From the NCBI GenBank assembly GCA_022484695.1, contig JAKVKU010000014.1:1-64000 (forward strand): 64,000 bases of DNA. Reading direction: 5' to 3'. A program made the translations under genes and the position numbers. Source of the stretch: Lactobacillus sp. (lineage in GTDB: Bacteria; Bacillota; Bacilli; Lactobacillales; Lactobacillaceae). The notes under the pieces are model-generated. The model ran no database searches. It saw nothing but the letters and a program-made list of their open reading frames with translations, and was not told where the DNA came from. Positions 1-9,328 of this stretch are shown here, one piece after another. Every line of letters starts with the position of its first letter. The first letter of the stretch is position 1.

Positions 1-17
1 CTCCGATTAAGAATAAC

Positions 18-50
18 AAAAAAGCCCTGAACCATAGGAACGGCTCAGGA
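18..50 (-). terminator. rho-independent terminator of guaA
   Basis: Read on the minus strand, an 8-bp stem (CCTGAGCC with GGTTCAGG, one G-U pair) and an 8-base loop are followed by GC and seven T. It lies about 27 bases past the guaA stop. Confidence 0.85.
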
Positions 51-76
51 CTGAATCTGTTAGGATATGTTATTTT

Positions 77-1633
77 CTATTCCCACTCGATCGTAGCAGG
101 TGGCTTACTGGTAATGTCATACACGATCCGGTTGACGTGGTCCACCTCGTTGACGATCCGCACAGAAATCTTTTGCAAGACGTCCCATGGAATCTTCGCG
201 AAATCAGCAGTCATGCCGTCGATGGAAGTGACACCCCGGATACCGACGGTGTAATCGTAGGTCCGGCCGTCGCCCATGACGCCCACAGAACGGAAGCCTG
301 GTAAGACGGTGAAGTATTGCCAGATTTCTCGATCAAGGCCGGCTTTTCTGATTTCTTCTCGTAAGATGTAATCAGAATCCCGCACGATGGTCAATTTTTC
401 AGGGGTTACTTCACCGATAACCCGAATCCCTAAACCAGGGCCAGGGAATGGTTGTCGCCAAACTAATTCAGATGGCATCCCCAATTTCTCCCCTAATTCC
501 CGAACTTCATCTTTGAATAAAGTCCGTAAAGGTTCGATCAATTTGAATTGCACGTCGTCGGGCAAACCGCCCACGTTATGATGGGACTTGATGGTTTGGG
601 CCGTATCGGTCCCAGATTCGATGACGTCGGTATACAAGGTCCCTTGGGCTAAGAATTCGATGCCGTTTAACTTGGCAGCTTCGTCGTCAAAAACTCGGAT
701 GAATTCGTTACCGATGATCTTACGTTTTTGTTCAGGGTCGCTAATGCCCTTTAATTTAGATAGGAAACGTTCTTTAGCATCAACTTTGATGATGTTCAAG
801 CCAAATTTGCCTTCCAGGCTGGCCATGACTTGGTCCGCTTCGTTTTTCCGCAGCAAGCCGTGGTCCACGAAGATACTGGTCAATTGAGTGCCAATGGCTT
901 TGTGCAACAGCACGCCAACCACACTGGAATCTACCCCACCGGATAAGCCTAAGAGGACTTTTTTATCCCCGACGGTTTCGCGGATTTTAGCAATTTGTTG
1001 GTCGATGAAATCGTTCATAGACCAATTAGCTTCAGCGTTACAAACATCAAAAGTAAAATGTTTCAAAATTTCATGGCCATATTGCGTATTTTGGACTTCC
1101 GCGTGGAATTGGATCCCGTAGAACTTGCGGTCGTCGTCAGCAATAGAAGCAATTGGGCAGTTTGGTGAAGTGGCTACGGTCTTAAAACCAGTTGGCACTT
1201 CTTTAACCAAATCCCCATGACTCATCCAAACGGTTTGGTCCGCTGGCAGGTCTTTAAATAACACAGTGTTATTGTCAGTGACATGAATATCGGCCTTACC
1301 ATATTCCCGGTTATCAGCAGGTTCAACCTTGCCCCCAGGTAATTTGTAAGACATCAATTGCATGCCATAACAGATACCTAAAATTGGAATACCCAATTTG
1401 AAGATATCTTCGTCCACACCAAAAGCGCCCTCATCATAGACACTGTTGGGGCCACCGGAGAAAATAATCCCCTTAGGATTGATCTCCTTAATTTCAGCCG
1501 CGGTAATCTTATGCGACTTTAATTCTGAATAAACACCGAACTCACGAATTCGCCGTGTGATCAGCTGGTTGTACTGGCTACCGTAATCCAGCACAATAAT
1601 TTTATCGATATTTTGCATATCGGCTGATGCCAA
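77..1633 (-). CDS. guaA: GMP synthase (glutamine-hydrolysing)
   Basis: Converts XMP, glutamine and ATP to GMP in purine nucleotide synthesis in the cytosol. The N-terminal class I glutamine amidotransferase has its nucleophile Cys near residue 88 (GICYGMQL) and the His/Glu pair in QFHAEV near 170. The ATP pyrophosphatase domain carries the P-loop GLSGGVDSS near 230, and the C-terminal dimerisation domain ends in TIEWE, as is typical of the family. I chose a TTG start at 1633 (518 residues): AGGGG sits 7-8 bases upstream, whereas the GTG at 1642 abuts the Shine-Dalgarno sequence. The gene is monocistronic, with its own promoter and terminator. Identity is certain; only the start is inferred. 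Confidence 0.97.
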   Translation of the reverse strand: MASADMQNIDKIIVLDYGSQYNQLITRRIREFGVYSELKSHKITAAEIKEINPKGIIFSGGPNSVYDEGAFGVDEDIFKLGIPILGICYGMQLMSYKLPGGKVEPADNREYGKADIHVTDNNTVLFKDLPADQTVWMSHGDLVKEVPTGFKTVATSPNCPIASIADDDRKFYGIQFHAEVQNTQYGHEILKHFTFDVCNAEANWSMNDFIDQQIAKIRETVGDKKVLLGLSGGVDSSVVGVLLHKAIGTQLTSIFVDHGLLRKNEADQVMASLEGKFGLNIIKVDAKERFLSKLKGISDPEQKRKIIGNEFIRVFDDEAAKLNGIEFLAQGTLYTDVIESGTDTAQTIKSHHNVGGLPDDVQFKLIEPLRTLFKDEVRELGEKLGMPSELVWRQPFPGPGLGIRVIGEVTPEKLTIVRDSDYILREEIRKAGLDREIWQYFTVLPGFRSVGVMGDGRTYDYTVGIRGVTSIDGMTADFAKIPWDVLQKISVRIVNEVDHVNRIVYDITSKPPATIEWE

Positions 1634-1740
1634 ATCTAACACCCCTAAGCTTTATTTTTACGCGACAAAAAATTTTTTTCATACAATAACTAATCTTATC
1701 TATATTTTCCAGAAAAAGCAATATTTCGGGTTAAATTCTC

Positions 1741-1768
1741 ATTGTATTAACAGGATTCAGACTGTCAA
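1741..1768 (-). promoter_or_regulatory. promoter of guaA
   Basis: On the minus strand, TTGACA (1763-1768) and TACAAT (1741-1746) are separated by 16 bases, close to the sigma-A consensus. The leader to guaA is about 100 bases. Just downstream, at 1719-1735, the minus strand reads AACCCGAAATATT, which resembles a PurR box (core CCGAA) seen in Gram-positive purine genes; only one copy is visible, so PurR control is a guess. Confidence 0.7.
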
Positions 1769-1849
1769 AATCAATGAAATCCCAAAATAGCAACGAAATA
1801 CCTGCTAATTTCAGCCAAAACATTCGCAAACCCTCACGTATCAGGCTAA

Positions 1850-3610
1850 TCACCCTTGATTATTCGGCATTGCGGCTTGCAGCGCCTGTTGCAATTGCGG
1901 ATCAACCGCATAAATATACAACCCATGCACGCCACGGGTCAATAAGACGTTCAACTCATTGCGTAACAGTTCGTTGGCCACTTTGCGTTTGGATTGATCC
2001 TGCATAGTCCGGCGTCGGGTGGCCTTTTTATTTTCACTTTCATCTGGGTCAAAGATAATCTTCCCCTGCCGGTATTTCACCGCCGGCCCAATGATAACAC
2101 CAGCATAGTTTAAATCAAAGCCTTGCACCGTATAAGTTGACCCCACCTCGTTGATGGTCTGGGGCTGTTCGGCCCAAGGCAATTTGTTGATCTGGCGCTT
2201 ATCTTTTTTGGGCAGGGGCAACTGCATATTCCAAGGCATGGACCACTCCCCAATCTCAACGTTCCAAGTCTCAGCATCTTTAGGCTTCTTTTTATCAATA
2301 TAAGGCCAGTCAAAGGTAGCTAAGACGCGGGACAAGCCTTCAGAATCATCTTTTGCCTTGGTCGCGATGGCCGCCTCCAGGTCCTTGGGGGAAGCCATCA
2401 CCCGCAAATCGTATTTTTTATCTGCTTCATAGGCATTGAGTGTCTGGTTAAACACCAAATCGTGGACCCACTGAATCGTGGCGTCGCTGGCGTCCATCCG
2501 TAATTGATTCTTCAAGGAAATGAAGTTACCCTGGTCTTTAGCTTTGGTCACCATTTGATTAATTTCTGGCTGCTCCCAATATTCCTCAGTGGTCAGCACC
2601 TGGTGCTCATCAAAAACCGCCACCACGACTTTAGCCCGGGTCAACAGATCCGCCATTTGATTCTTGCCTCGATAGGACTGTTTCCCCTGGGTCCATAACA
2701 AATGGGCCTCATCCACTAAGACAATGTCAATTGGTGCATCGGCTGGATGGGTGTTAATAAAATGTGTTGGTTTATCCACAATCGCCGGTTGGCCCTTTTG
2801 CTGCAACCCTAATTTTTCGGCAATTTGTGCGTAGACTTTCTTTTGTTGGTCATGATTGATAAGTAGCTGCACGGAAAGCTGCTGAGCTTGGTCATTTCCC
2901 GGGGTCTTCAATTGAAACTCGGTGGCTAATTTATAAAATACCGAACTAAGCAAAACTGTTTTGCCAGAACCTGCTTCGCCATTGACCAAAATTAAATTCC
3001 CCGTCGCTGTTTGCTGTTGATAAAACACCTGACGGACCTTGTTTAAAATCGTATCTTCGGCTTCAATCTGTTCCGGGGTTAAGCGATGGAAAGGCGATGC
3101 CTTAAACAGGGCAGAATTAATAACAGCTTCTTGAGTGGGAAAAAGCGTGTGGTTGATCTTACCAAGTTTTTGCCAAACCTTAAGGAAGATAGCTTCCATC
3201 TCATCACTGGGATAGTACTTGCCCTGGGGATTGCCCCGCCCGTTGACCAATTTCTCCACAGCTGGTACACCCATCAGGTAGTTCATCAACTGATTTTCAA
3301 TGTCTAAGGTAAGGGACTTATTAAAATGTTCATGGGCCACCACCAGCATTTTACTGTCAGCCGTATTAAATTGCTGCCAATCGCTGCTCACCAGGGCATC
3401 TTGTAAATGCTGATCAGTCCGTTGTTGAATATTGTTGGTCTCCCCAACGTAGACACGAAACTTGCGCTCTTCGGGCTTGCGAATGATGTAAACCGTTGGA
3501 TAATGCAATAAATAATCTAACTTTGTTGACTCCACCACATTGGCTTTTAGCGCCGCGTTAACCTGTGGCCCATAGGTTACTTCACTGATAATTGGTTGGC
3601 TGACATCCAT
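1850..3610 (-). CDS. GIY-YIG nuclease domain fused to DUF2075 (Schlafen-type) helicase/ATPase
   Basis: This 586-residue protein has an N-terminal GIY-YIG-like module (VYIIRK near residue 40, VYVGETNNIQQRTDQH near 54-70) and a DUF2075 P-loop helicase domain: Walker A GEAGSGKT at about 211-218 and Walker B DIVLVDEAH near 295-302. C-terminal helicase motifs include STYTVQGFDL and LNVLLTRGVHGLYIY. The ATG at 3610 has GGAGG about 7 bases upstream; an upstream in-frame start lies inside the neighbouring gene. It begins two bases after the MazG-like gene stops, so the two are almost certainly co-translated. A role in nucleic acid processing or defence is inference from domains; no substrate is known to me. 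Confidence 0.85.
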   Translation of the reverse strand: MDVSQPIISEVTYGPQVNAALKANVVESTKLDYLLHYPTVYIIRKPEERKFRVYVGETNNIQQRTDQHLQDALVSSDWQQFNTADSKMLVVAHEHFNKSLTLDIENQLMNYLMGVPAVEKLVNGRGNPQGKYYPSDEMEAIFLKVWQKLGKINHTLFPTQEAVINSALFKASPFHRLTPEQIEAEDTILNKVRQVFYQQQTATGNLILVNGEAGSGKTVLLSSVFYKLATEFQLKTPGNDQAQQLSVQLLINHDQQKKVYAQIAEKLGLQQKGQPAIVDKPTHFINTHPADAPIDIVLVDEAHLLWTQGKQSYRGKNQMADLLTRAKVVVAVFDEHQVLTTEEYWEQPEINQMVTKAKDQGNFISLKNQLRMDASDATIQWVHDLVFNQTLNAYEADKKYDLRVMASPKDLEAAIATKAKDDSEGLSRVLATFDWPYIDKKKPKDAETWNVEIGEWSMPWNMQLPLPKKDKRQINKLPWAEQPQTINEVGSTYTVQGFDLNYAGVIIGPAVKYRQGKIIFDPDESENKKATRRRTMQDQSKRKVANELLRNELNVLLTRGVHGLYIYAVDPQLQQALQAAMPNNQG

Positions 3611-3612
3611 CC

Positions 3613-3945
3613 CTATTCCTCCTGGGCCCCAAAGGACCAATGTCTATCCTGATTGATGTGCAATTTCTTTTGGACGATTTCATTGGGATCAACGTCCATT
3701 TTTGCACAAAGATAATAGGCATAGGTCAACACATCCGCCACTTCCAGCGCTAAGTCGTCTTTTTGCTTAGGGGTCAGTTCAGTCACATCTTCTTGCCACT
3801 GAAATACTTTCTCCACTTCTGAAGCTTCAATGTTCAAAGCCCGGGCCAAACTGGTATAGGTGTGGAAATGTTGCCAGTCCCGGGCATCGCGAAAGGCTAA
3901 CAATTCTTTTTTGACTTGTTCGTAATCTAATTTTGCCATGTGCAT
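3613..3945 (-). CDS. MazG-like nucleotide pyrophosphohydrolase
   Basis: This is a 110-residue all-alpha NTP pyrophosphohydrolase. The metal-binding signature is split as EASEVEK near residue 38 and EVADVLTY near 68, the ExxE...ExxD pattern of the MazG/RS21-C6 family. Such enzymes cleave (d)NTPs to NMP and pyrophosphate, often for house-cleaning. The ATG at 3945 has GGGAG five bases upstream; a second in-frame ATG at 3939 is also possible. It is the first gene of a two-gene unit with the GIY-YIG/DUF2075 helicase. The actual nucleotide substrate cannot be read from the sequence. Confidence 0.85.
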   Translation of the reverse strand: MHMAKLDYEQVKKELLAFRDARDWQHFHTYTSLARALNIEASEVEKVFQWQEDVTELTPKQKDDLALEVADVLTYAYYLCAKMDVDPNEIVQKKLHINQDRHWSFGAQEE

Positions 3946-4033
3946 CCCATCTCCCTATGTGCATGAATTTATAATTCATCTTAGCGTTTTTGGCTGGGCA
4001 ATTGCAAGGGGCCTGGTGCGTTGTCCCCACCAC

Positions 4034-4073
4034 AAAAAACACCGCTTGCCAACCCAAATTGCGCCACAAGCGG
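4034..4073 (-). terminator. terminator of the thioesterase-coaA operon
   Basis: On the minus strand a perfect 7-bp stem CCGCTTG/CAAGCGG with an 18-base loop is followed by TG and six T. It lies 16 bases past the coaA stop. Confidence 0.7.
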
Positions 4074-4088
4074 AGCTGATAATTGATG

Positions 4089-5015
4089 TTAAAACTTCCT
4101 CAAAAAAATCTGATCAATCAAATGATGATGGGTCTTATGCAAAATCAAGTCTGCCCGGGAACGGGTGGGCAAGATCCATTGCTCCAGATTCTTCAAGTTC
4201 ACATCCCGCCAGACGTCTTTGGCCATTTGAAAGGCTTCATCCCGGTCGCCGATGGCGAACTTATAATAATAGTTGTCCGGGTCGGTGAAGGCGGTGTCTA
4301 ACAAGACGCCAAAACGCTCCAAGTACCACTGCTCGATCAACTTGGGATCGGCGTCCACATAAATGGAGAAATCAAAGAAGTCGCTGACAAATAACGGTGA
4401 ATTCGACGGCAGCTGCAACACGTTGATCCCTTCCACAATGAGGATATCCGGCTGGTCCACTTCTTCATATTCATCGGGGATCACGTCATAGACTTGGTGG
4501 GAATACTTAGGAATCACCACGTGGGGGCGATTGCCCTTCACGGCGTTCATAAAGCTCAACAGCGCCTCCATGTCATAGGATTCCGGGAAGCCCTTGCGAT
4601 TTAATATCCCCCGCTGTTTTAAAATTTGATTGGGGTACAAAAAACCATCGGTGGTAATCTGTTGGACTTTATAATTGGGATAAGCTCGGGATAGCATTAA
4701 CTGCAAGAGCCGGGCCGTCGTACTTTTGCCCACGGCCACACTACCAGCGATGCCGATAATGAAGGGCACGTGGCGGGGTTTTTGGGCCATGAAATCGGCC
4801 AGAGCCTCTTGTTCCAGTTGGTACTGATTCAAAAATATATGAATCAAGTGGCGCAGGGGGGCATAAATCACCTGGACATCTTCCAGGGACACATTATCAT
4901 TTAGCGCTTTGACTTGCGCCAATTCCTGAGGGGTGATGTTATTGGTCCGCATCTTCCCATGAAATTGCTGCCACTGTTCTCTGCTAAATGCATAATAAGT
5001 CTTATTTGAATCCAT
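4089..5015 (-). CDS. coaA: type I pantothenate kinase
   Basis: Phosphorylates pantothenate with ATP, the first committed step of coenzyme A synthesis. Walker A GIAGSVAVGKST lies near residue 88-99 and the region after it (TTDGFLYPN, RKGFPESYD) matches CoaA of the P-loop kinase fold. Length (308) is normal for the type I enzyme. The ATG has AAGGACG just upstream. It follows the acyl-CoA thioesterase gene by 16 bases on the same strand, so a CoA-related operon is likely. Identification is firm. Confidence 0.96.
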   Translation of the reverse strand: MDSNKTYYAFSREQWQQFHGKMRTNNITPQELAQVKALNDNVSLEDVQVIYAPLRHLIHIFLNQYQLEQEALADFMAQKPRHVPFIIGIAGSVAVGKSTTARLLQLMLSRAYPNYKVQQITTDGFLYPNQILKQRGILNRKGFPESYDMEALLSFMNAVKGNRPHVVIPKYSHQVYDVIPDEYEEVDQPDILIVEGINVLQLPSNSPLFVSDFFDFSIYVDADPKLIEQWYLERFGVLLDTAFTDPDNYYYKFAIGDRDEAFQMAKDVWRDVNLKNLEQWILPTRSRADLILHKTHHHLIDQIFLRKF

Positions 5016-5031
5016 ATCGTCCTTGCCTCAC

Positions 5032-5562
5032 TTAACTATGATGATTGATTTTCCAGGGTAAGCTCAAATCTAAACTTTCCCCAATTTTGGCATTGGCTGC
5101 CAATTCTTGTTTCCGGGTGGCCCGGCGCTGTGCGTAGCTGCCCACCACCGCGATTTCTTCGGCGGTCTCTGGCTTTAATTCATTGGTGACCACTTTATGA
5201 TCTTGCAACACAAAGGTCATGAAGGCTGTCGCCCCTAAGTACCGTTCCCCGGTGAAGAGGTTTTCCCCCATCACCTTGGCGAATATTTCAATGGAGCGGT
5301 GACCCGCGCCAGATACATAAGTCTCAATACACACGGCGTCATCTTTTTGGAAAGATTTGATAAAATTGAACTGGTCAATGGCTGCTGTGACCGTTTTCAT
5401 TCTTATGAAACGTGAAACTGAGATGGAGGCCACATCATCTAAGAGATTTAAGAGCCGTCCACCAAACATAAAACCAAAATTATTTAAATCCTGTGGAAAC
5501 ACCCGGTGGTTAGAAATAGCCAGGGTTTGTTTACACGTAATGACTTGTCTTGGGTTATCCAT
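5032..5562 (-). CDS. hot-dog fold acyl-CoA thioesterase (YkhA-like)
   Basis: Hydrolyses acyl-CoA thioesters in the cytosol. The 176-residue protein has the hot-dog signature NNFGFMFGGRLLNLLDD near residue 27-43 and the following SGAGHRSIEIFAKV strand, matching the YciA/YkhA type. I use the internal ATG at 5562, which has AAAGGAT seven bases upstream, because the ATG at 5571 overlaps that Shine-Dalgarno sequence. It is the promoter-proximal gene of a pair with coaA, so it may help recycle CoA. The acyl specificity is unknown. Confidence 0.9.
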   Translation of the reverse strand: MDNPRQVITCKQTLAISNHRVFPQDLNNFGFMFGGRLLNLLDDVASISVSRFIRMKTVTAAIDQFNFIKSFQKDDAVCIETYVSGAGHRSIEIFAKVMGENLFTGERYLGATAFMTFVLQDHKVVTNELKPETAEEIAVVGSYAQRRATRKQELAANAKIGESLDLSLPWKINHHS

Positions 5563-5594
5563 CTTCGACATCCTTTATTTCAAAATATAGAACC

Positions 5595-5623
5595 ATTATA
5601 CTATTCTTTAAGAAGCGTTTACA
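5595..5623 (-). promoter_or_regulatory. promoter of the thioesterase-coaA pair
   Basis: On the minus strand TATAAT (5595-5600) has TGTAAA 17 bases upstream (5618-5623). The -35 region overlaps TGTAAACGCTT, a partial match to a cre, so carbon catabolite control is possible but weakly supported. The same 80-base gap carries the divergent SGNH hydrolase start. Confidence 0.55.
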
Positions 5624-5642
5624 TAACAAAGGAGGATTTTCA

Positions 5643-6212
5643 GTGTTTAAAATCATTTTATTTGGCGATTCCATCTTTGCCGGCTACAAACAAGGCTTTA
5701 CCTCCACCATTTTTAAAGACATGATCCAACGCCACTTTCCCAAAACCACGGTGGTGAATGCGGCCATGCCCGGGGCCACCACCAACGATGCCCAAGCTTG
5801 GCTCACGGATTTAGTGTTAGATGAAGAGCCGGACTTAGTGGTGCAATTTTTTGGGGCCAACGATTGTTCCAGCACCAATTACATCACCCCGGACCTATTT
5901 CAAGAACAAACTGAAGCCATTGCCCAAGTCATCGGTCCTGACAAAGTATTGTTAGTGAGTCCACCCTATTCCGACGGCCAACGCCTGGGGGATCGGAATC
6001 CAGAAACCATCGCCCGCTTTGTCCAAGCCAGCCAACAAGCTGCCGCTGATCTGAAAATGCCCTGGGTGAACTTATTTGAAGCCATGCTGCAAACAAAAAA
6101 TCCCAACGCCCTATTACAGGCGGATGGGATTCATTTTACACAAACTGGTTATGATTTACTTAGCCACTTGATCTGCCGTGGTATAGAGGCTGGCTGGCAC
6201 ATCCCCCAATAA
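5643..6212 (+). CDS. cytosolic SGNH/GDSL hydrolase
   Basis: A 189-residue esterase-like hydrolase. Block I GDSIFAG near residue 8 carries the nucleophile Ser, block III GANDCS near 70 the oxyanion Asn, and block V DGIHFTQTGY near 165 the Asp and His. No signal peptide is visible. The GTG start at 5643 has a full AAAGGAGG seven bases upstream; longer in-frame starts at 5550 would overlap the divergent thioesterase. Its 3' end overlaps the helD-like gene by 57 bases in convergent orientation. The substrate (small ester or lipid) is unknown. Confidence 0.88.
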   Translation: MFKIILFGDSIFAGYKQGFTSTIFKDMIQRHFPKTTVVNAAMPGATTNDAQAWLTDLVLDEEPDLVVQFFGANDCSSTNYITPDLFQEQTEAIAQVIGPDKVLLVSPPYSDGQRLGDRNPETIARFVQASQQAAADLKMPWVNLFEAMLQTKNPNALLQADGIHFTQTGYDLLSHLICRGIEAGWHIPQ

Positions 6213-8474
6213 AGGCGATAACTCCCCATTGGCGATGATGGTCAGGGTGTGCATGGCCCGGCTGGCAATGGTGTACACCAACTGGCGCTCGTCTTCTTCG
6301 TGGTAATTGGCCGCCGATAGGTCATAGGCGATGACCCCGTCGAATTCCAGACCCTTGGCTAAGTACGACGGGATAACGATATCCCCGGCCGCCAAGCGCT
6401 GGTTTTCCGAGCGGATCAAAGTAACGGTATGGCCCTTGTCCTTCAAAGCTTGTTGCAGGTCTTGGCTTTGGGCTAAGGTTTTGGTAATAATGGCGGTGCT
6501 TAATTTAGCAGCGTCATTTTGTTTTAATTGCCTTAACACCGCATCCACAGTGGCATCTGCGTCTGGGGCCACCAGGATGTTGGGTTTAGGACCGATACGA
6601 TCGAAGGCGTCGATTTTTTGGCCATTTTTCAAAATTGCCTTGGTGAAATCCGTGATGGGTTGGGTGGAGCGATAAGAACGGGTCAACTGCACCACTTTGA
6701 TTTTTTGGCCGGTGAACAGGGTTTGAATCTGACTTAATAGGTCTTGGCTGTCATCTTTGGTGAAGATGGCTTGATTCAAATCCCCCAACATGGTAAAGCG
6801 CGCCTTGGGAAAGTTATAGCGCAAATACGCCAGTTGGAAGGGCGTGTAATCCTGGATTTCATCGATGAAGATGAAGTGAATGTCCCGATCCCCGTGCTTG
6901 CCGGTGATCAGGTCGTACAGGAACAAATACGGGCTGATGTCGGCCATGGTGATGGTCCGGGCCTTCAAGCGGTCCTTGACCCGTTCCACTTCCTGGTCCC
7001 ATTGTTCGGCAGTCAGGTCGAAGTCCGCCAAGTTCAACAACTTGGGCACGGAGCGCAAGAAGTGCAGGTACTGGGCCCGAATGTTCACGAACTGGTTCCG
7101 AGCGATTTCTTGATGGACCGACTCTAATTGCTGCATGACGATCTGCCGGGCTAGGAATTTATATTCCGCATCGCTGGAATTAAACTCTTGATCGGCGGTG
7201 CTATACATACTTTGCAATTGTTCCTGGGACAGGTTTTGCACCGCATCTTGGACCCAGTCTGCTCTAGTTTCCTTATCGATGCGGGAGTTCAAACTGCGGA
7301 TGAGTTTTTCTTTGGTCCCCTCCAGGCGATTGCCCAGGTGATAATTTTCGTTGAAGTTATAATAAATGGCTTTGATTTTACCCTTAGGATAATAATCTTC
7401 GCCTTGGAATTTGATGGTTCTAAAGCGCATGTCCGCTTTTTCCAAGTGGGTGGCATAGGCTTTTAGGGCATTGAAAAAGGCCAGGGTAGATTTCAAGCGA
7501 TTCACCGCCTTTTGCAAGTCAGTGGTGTCACTTTCAAACTGCTCATTTAAGCTTTGCACCGTCATATTAGGGATACGCCGGCCGGCAAATTGGCCATAGG
7601 TCAGCTGCACCATGTTTTGTTCCCCTAATTCCGGCAGCACGTTTTCCACATAATCATTGAACAGTTGGTTAGGGGAAAACATGATGACTTGGTTGGCCGT
7701 TAAATTGCCCCGATATTGATAGAGTAAAAACGCCACCCGTTGCAAAACAGCTGAGGTCTTCCCAGAGCCCGCCGCCCCCTGGACAAATAACAGGTCCGCA
7801 TCGGTATCCCGGATAATGCGGTTTTGTTCCTGTTGAATGGTGGTGACGATGCTCTTCATTTGCGGGGTGGATTTCTCCCCCAGGACTTCTAAGAGCATTT
7901 GGTCGCCGATGGTTTCGGTGGTGTCAAACATGGACTGGATCTGGTCATCCTTGATCAAGAATTGCCGTTTCAGGGCCACGTTGACGGACTGCTCCCCATC
8001 AGGGGTATTGTAGGTCACATCCCCTAATTTACCTTCATAATAAATTGAAGAAATGGGTGCCCGCCAGTCGTAAATCAAGAACTTACCTTTATCATTGGCA
8101 AAGGAACTCAAGCCGATATAAATTTTTTCGCTTTTAGGCTCGCCATGTTCATGGAAGTCCACCCGGGCAAAATAAGGCTTGGCCTTAAGTTTTTCAACGG
8201 TCGCCAGTTCTTGTTCTGAGGATTCCCAGCTGTTATTGCGCTCTAGGAGCAGTTGTTGCTGCTGGTGAATGGATAAGGCCGTTTCCATGTTGGTGGTATC
8301 ACTGCCATAGCTTAATTTCACATCTTGGAAAAAAGTTTTATTAATGTCTGCGGCATCTTTTTCGGTATTTTTAATTTTTCGCGATAGTTTTGCAATACGA
8401 CTGTCTAATTGACCCACAATCGTGTCTAAGTGACGTTGTTCTTTAGCTTGTTCGTTTTGAGGTTTAGCTGTCAT
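6156..8474 (-). CDS. helD: HelD-type RNA polymerase recycling ATPase (UvrD/Rep-like superfamily 1)
   Basis: A 772-residue SF1 ATPase. The charged N-terminal about 95 residues predict a coiled-coil arm, followed by the HelD-typical segment YDWRAPISSIYYE near 135-147, Walker A GAAGSGKT at 233-240 and Walker B FIDEIQDYTPFQL near 560. C-terminal helicase motifs include QLTRSYRST and AKGLEFDGVI. HelD proteins bind RNA polymerase and release stalled complexes; this function is family knowledge. ATG with AAGGAG upstream. Its last 57 bases overlap the convergent SGNH hydrolase gene. Confidence 0.9.
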   Translation of the reverse strand: MTAKPQNEQAKEQRHLDTIVGQLDSRIAKLSRKIKNTEKDAADINKTFFQDVKLSYGSDTTNMETALSIHQQQQLLLERNNSWESSEQELATVEKLKAKPYFARVDFHEHGEPKSEKIYIGLSSFANDKGKFLIYDWRAPISSIYYEGKLGDVTYNTPDGEQSVNVALKRQFLIKDDQIQSMFDTTETIGDQMLLEVLGEKSTPQMKSIVTTIQQEQNRIIRDTDADLLFVQGAAGSGKTSAVLQRVAFLLYQYRGNLTANQVIMFSPNQLFNDYVENVLPELGEQNMVQLTYGQFAGRRIPNMTVQSLNEQFESDTTDLQKAVNRLKSTLAFFNALKAYATHLEKADMRFRTIKFQGEDYYPKGKIKAIYYNFNENYHLGNRLEGTKEKLIRSLNSRIDKETRADWVQDAVQNLSQEQLQSMYSTADQEFNSSDAEYKFLARQIVMQQLESVHQEIARNQFVNIRAQYLHFLRSVPKLLNLADFDLTAEQWDQEVERVKDRLKARTITMADISPYLFLYDLITGKHGDRDIHFIFIDEIQDYTPFQLAYLRYNFPKARFTMLGDLNQAIFTKDDSQDLLSQIQTLFTGQKIKVVQLTRSYRSTQPITDFTKAILKNGQKIDAFDRIGPKPNILVAPDADATVDAVLRQLKQNDAAKLSTAIITKTLAQSQDLQQALKDKGHTVTLIRSENQRLAAGDIVIPSYLAKGLEFDGVIAYDLSAANYHEEDERQLVYTIASRAMHTLTIIANGELSPLLGDVPASLYTTADQVAK

Positions 8475-8540
8475 ATCAAAACTCCTTATGTGCAGAAATT
8501 TTTAATAAACAATGATAGCATAAATCCCAGGATTCCACAA

Positions 8541-8903
8541 TCAAACCAGCTTATGTCCCAGAACAAAACCCAAAGCCGCCAACAATAATCCCCCCAGATA
8601 GGTCAGTAAAAAATATCTCACAAATACCCGGACGGCCCGTTGATACAAGAGCCCGGCCAATTCACTATTCAAGGTGGAGAAGGTGGTAAAGCCCCCTAAT
8701 ATGCCGGTGCCTAGGAATTGGTACCAAAATTGCGGCACTTGCACACCCCATAAAAAGGCCAATATAAAAGCCCCGCTCCAGTTGATCAAAAGCGTTGCTA
8801 AGGGGAGTTTCGTTTCAATTAGGTGTTTCACCAACGCCGTGAACTTGTAGCGACCCATGGCCCCTAAGCTGGCGCCAATGGCCACATATATGTAAGGCAT
8901 CAT
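8541..8903 (-). CDS. crcB: fluoride channel subunit FluC/CrcB (second copy)
   Basis: A 120-residue four-helix membrane protein that exports fluoride as a dimer. It has the FluC signature GGFTTFSTLNSE near residue 74-85, including the Phe-box and Thr residues that line the pore. Its start overlaps the stop of the other crcB gene (ATGATG over TGA), indicating coupling. Tandem non-identical CrcB proteins are usual in Firmicutes and are thought to form heterodimers of opposite topology. Confidence 0.93.
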   Translation of the reverse strand: MMPYIYVAIGASLGAMGRYKFTALVKHLIETKLPLATLLINWSGAFILAFLWGVQVPQFWYQFLGTGILGGFTTFSTLNSELAGLLYQRAVRVFVRYFLLTYLGGLLLAALGFVLGHKLV

Positions 8904-9328
8904 GATTTCATCTCGTTTCTATCTTCTTCATCGGTAACCAAGCGCTGTTCCCCCCGTTGCTTCAACAAGTGTTGAGCTAAGGTGACGGAGGCTAGGGCTA
9001 AGGCCAAGCCAAATACCGCGGATAACCCCGCATAGGTGAAGGCTAAGCCGTAACGGCCGGCCACCACCAGGCGCATGGTTTCCACACTGAAGGTGGAAAA
9101 GGTGGTAAAAGCGCCGCAAAAGCCGGTACCGCCGGCTAAGATCCAGCGTTCAGATAAATGTAATTGCGCCCCCAACCACTGGGTCCACAGGGGCAAGATA
9201 AAGGCCCCGGCTAAATTAATGACAAAGGTGGCCCAGGGAAAACCATGGACCGCCGGAATCAGGTTAGACAGGCCTAATCGAGCCGCCCCGCCAAACAGGG
9301 CCATAAAACCAATCAATAAGGTGGTCAT
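8900..9328 (-). CDS. crcB: fluoride channel subunit FluC/CrcB (first copy)
   Basis: A 142-residue four-helix membrane protein with the pore signature GAFTTFSTFSVE near residue 73-84. It is longer than its partner because of a charged C-terminal tail (QRLVTDEEDRNEMKS), predicted cytoplasmic. Its ATG overlaps the stop of the upstream small membrane protein (ATGA) and its stop overlaps the second crcB, so three genes are translated as a chain. Expected to act with the neighbouring copy in fluoride efflux. Confidence 0.93.
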   Translation of the reverse strand: MTTLLIGFMALFGGAARLGLSNLIPAVHGFPWATFVINLAGAFILPLWTQWLGAQLHLSERWILAGGTGFCGAFTTFSTFSVETMRLVVAGRYGLAFTYAGLSAVFGLALALASVTLAQHLLKQRGEQRLVTDEEDRNEMKS

